DNA from: Photobacterium sp. DA100
GTDB lineage: Bacteria; Pseudomonadota; Gammaproteobacteria; Enterobacterales; Vibrionaceae
Reading direction: 5' to 3'
Assembly (NCBI RefSeq): GCF_029223585.1
Contig: NZ_CP119424.1
Location: 1,116,001 to 1,180,000, forward strand
Length of the DNA: 64,000 bases
Shown: positions 63,314 through 64,000 of the stretch, in pieces
Position numbering within the stretch: position 1 is the stretch's first letter
Layout: each line of letters starts with the position of its first letter
The notes under the pieces: model-generated
Databases searched by the model: none
What the model was told of the DNA's origin: nothing
The model's input: the letters and a program-made list of their open reading frames with translations, nothing else
Made by a program: the position numbers and the translations under genes

Positions 63314-63370
63314 TGAAACATATATTCCAATTGCGAATATAATTAAAAAATAAATGAAAAAAACATTTCA
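63314..63370. promoter_or_regulatory. Two putative IolR operators upstream of the rpiR-type gene
   Basis: TGAAACATATATTCCA (63314-63329) and TGAAAAAAACATTTCA (63355-63370), 41 bp apart. The second fits the consensus yGAAA-N4-CATTTCA; the first departs at two positions. The location suggests autoregulation. Confidence 0.55.
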
Positions 63371-63423
63371 CATGTACGCTCTAGCCTTTACAATATGAAA
63401 GGAGTATTTGAAGGGAGTGAAAG

Positions 63424-64000
63424 ATGTCTGTTGCCAACAACCTTACTGAACTGCAAGATCAAATCCGCGCGCGATATAGCGATCTCAGCAAGCGTTTGCA
63501 GCAGGTCGCCCGTTACGTGCTAGACAACTCCAACAGCGTCGCCTTCGATACGGTTGCAACTATTGCCAGTCAAGCCGAAGTGCCCCCTTCGACCTTGATC
63601 CGTTTTGCTAACGCGTTCGGCTTCAATGGCTTTAATGATATGAAACAGCTATTTCGCCGCAACCTTGTTGAAGAGACCGCTAGCTATACCGAACGTGCCA
63701 AGCTTTTCAAAGAGCTAGACGCTGAACAAAGTGCGCCGGAAAGCCCTGCCATGATTTTGCAGGAGTTCGCCCGCGCCAACGCCCAGGCAATGAACCACCT
63801 TGCGGCACAAACACCGAGCGACAAGCTCGAAGAAGCCATTGATATTTTAAGTCAAGCCGAAAACATCTATCTCATCGGCCTGAGGCGCTCTTTCAGCGTG
63901 GCTTCTTACCTTACCTATGCGTTGCGCCACCTAGAACGCCGCGCTTTTCTTATCGACGGTTTGGGTGGTATGTTCAAAGAGCAACTATCCATGATCGGCC
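63424..64000 (+). CDS. iolR: RpiR/MurR-family regulator, probable IolR, 3' end cut by window
   Basis: The visible 192 residues start MSVANNLTELQDQIRARYSDLSKRLQQVARYV. An N-terminal RpiR helix-turn-helix spans about residues 1-75 (ATIASQAEVPPSTLIRFANAFGFNGFNDMKQLF). The SIS sugar-phosphate-binding domain begins near AENIYLIGLRRSFSVASYLTYAL. Such proteins repress iol genes in many proteobacteria, with an inositol-derived sugar phosphate as ligand. It lies on the plus strand downstream of the importer and its own promoter carries the sites at 63314-63370. ATG 63424 follows GAAGGGAGTG. Confidence 0.85.
   Translation, partial: MSVANNLTELQDQIRARYSDLSKRLQQVARYVLDNSNSVAFDTVATIASQAEVPPSTLIRFANAFGFNGFNDMKQLFRRNLVEETASYTERAKLFKELDAEQSAPESPAMILQEFARANAQAMNHLAAQTPSDKLEEAIDILSQAENIYLIGLRRSFSVASYLTYALRHLERRAFLIDGLGGMFKEQLSMIG

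Noticed and set aside
63369..63380. CACATGTACGCT upstream of the rpiR-type gene as a fourth FabR-like site
   Set aside because: The 12-mer is identical to part of the repeat at 21726, but the left half is not conserved and it overlaps the IolR-type palindrome; a single copy could be chance.
1..64000. tRNA, rRNA genes and CRISPR arrays
   Set aside because: No cloverleaf-like clusters, rRNA segments or regularly spaced repeat-spacer arrays were noticed by eye; a covariance search was not possible.

Overview
The window looks like a chromosome segment of a Vibrionaceae-type marine gammaproteobacterium (Vibrio, Photobacterium or Grimontia-like). The basis is the gene repertoire (ArfA, TrmK, DUF3297, DUF3012, msrPQ, a PhoX phosphatase, a gammaproteobacterial phn operon) and a base composition just under 50% GC by eye. 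No rRNA, tRNA or CRISPR array was seen. All calls are from reading the sequence and from memory of families; no search was run.

Layout. 1-3.1 kb: a BCCT osmolyte transporter cut by the left edge and an NCS2 purine permease whose leader folds as a purine riboswitch with the guanine-type specificity base. 3.5-9.4 kb: secreted PhoX phosphatase, a divergent MsrA-like protein, a patatin phospholipase, and msrP-msrQ for periplasmic methionine-sulfoxide repair. 9.5-14.6 kb: an unknown protein, a MATE exporter and an exported amidohydrolase, followed by a complete IS4-family element (13139-14570, 8-bp duplication) that splits the amidohydrolase terminator. 14.7-21.4 kb: DUF3297, a methyltransferase, a membrane protein, a GNAT, a large DUF6351-like protein, ArfA with a hairpin over its 3' end, and a serine beta-lactamase-fold hydrolase. 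22-23.4 kb: a MaoC-like hydratase behind three FabR-like repeats, and a pilin-like protein without a prepilin leader.

23.6-34.4 kb: a complete C-P lyase operon on the minus strand, phnCDEFGHIJKLMNP, without phnO. 34.6-38.2 kb: a MurE paralog with an altered amino-acid selection motif, an MFS exporter, and a divergent LysR remnant that lost its DNA-binding domain. 38.4-40.8 kb: a lipoprotein, an intact LysR regulator and a zinc-ribbon membrane protein.

40.9-50.9 kb: an apparent peptide/serine-use locus: OprB-like porin, RidA, exported M19 dipeptidase, two AraC regulators, an Fe-S L-serine ammonia-lyase, an IS200-type element, a small outer-membrane protein and an MFS transporter. A 16-bp motif lies at nearly the same distance before the dipeptidase and the lyase. 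51-64 kb: myo-inositol catabolism (iolA, iolE, iolD, iolC), a divergent sugar ABC importer, and at the right edge an RpiR-type regulator, probably IolR. Four related palindromes sit at these promoters. TrmK, a DUF3012 lipoprotein and a small membrane protein lie between the importer and the regulator.

The items most worth a second look are the purine riboswitch, the MurE-like ligase/exporter locus, the shared AraC-type motif, the FabR-like triple repeat, and the IS insertion that bisects a terminator.
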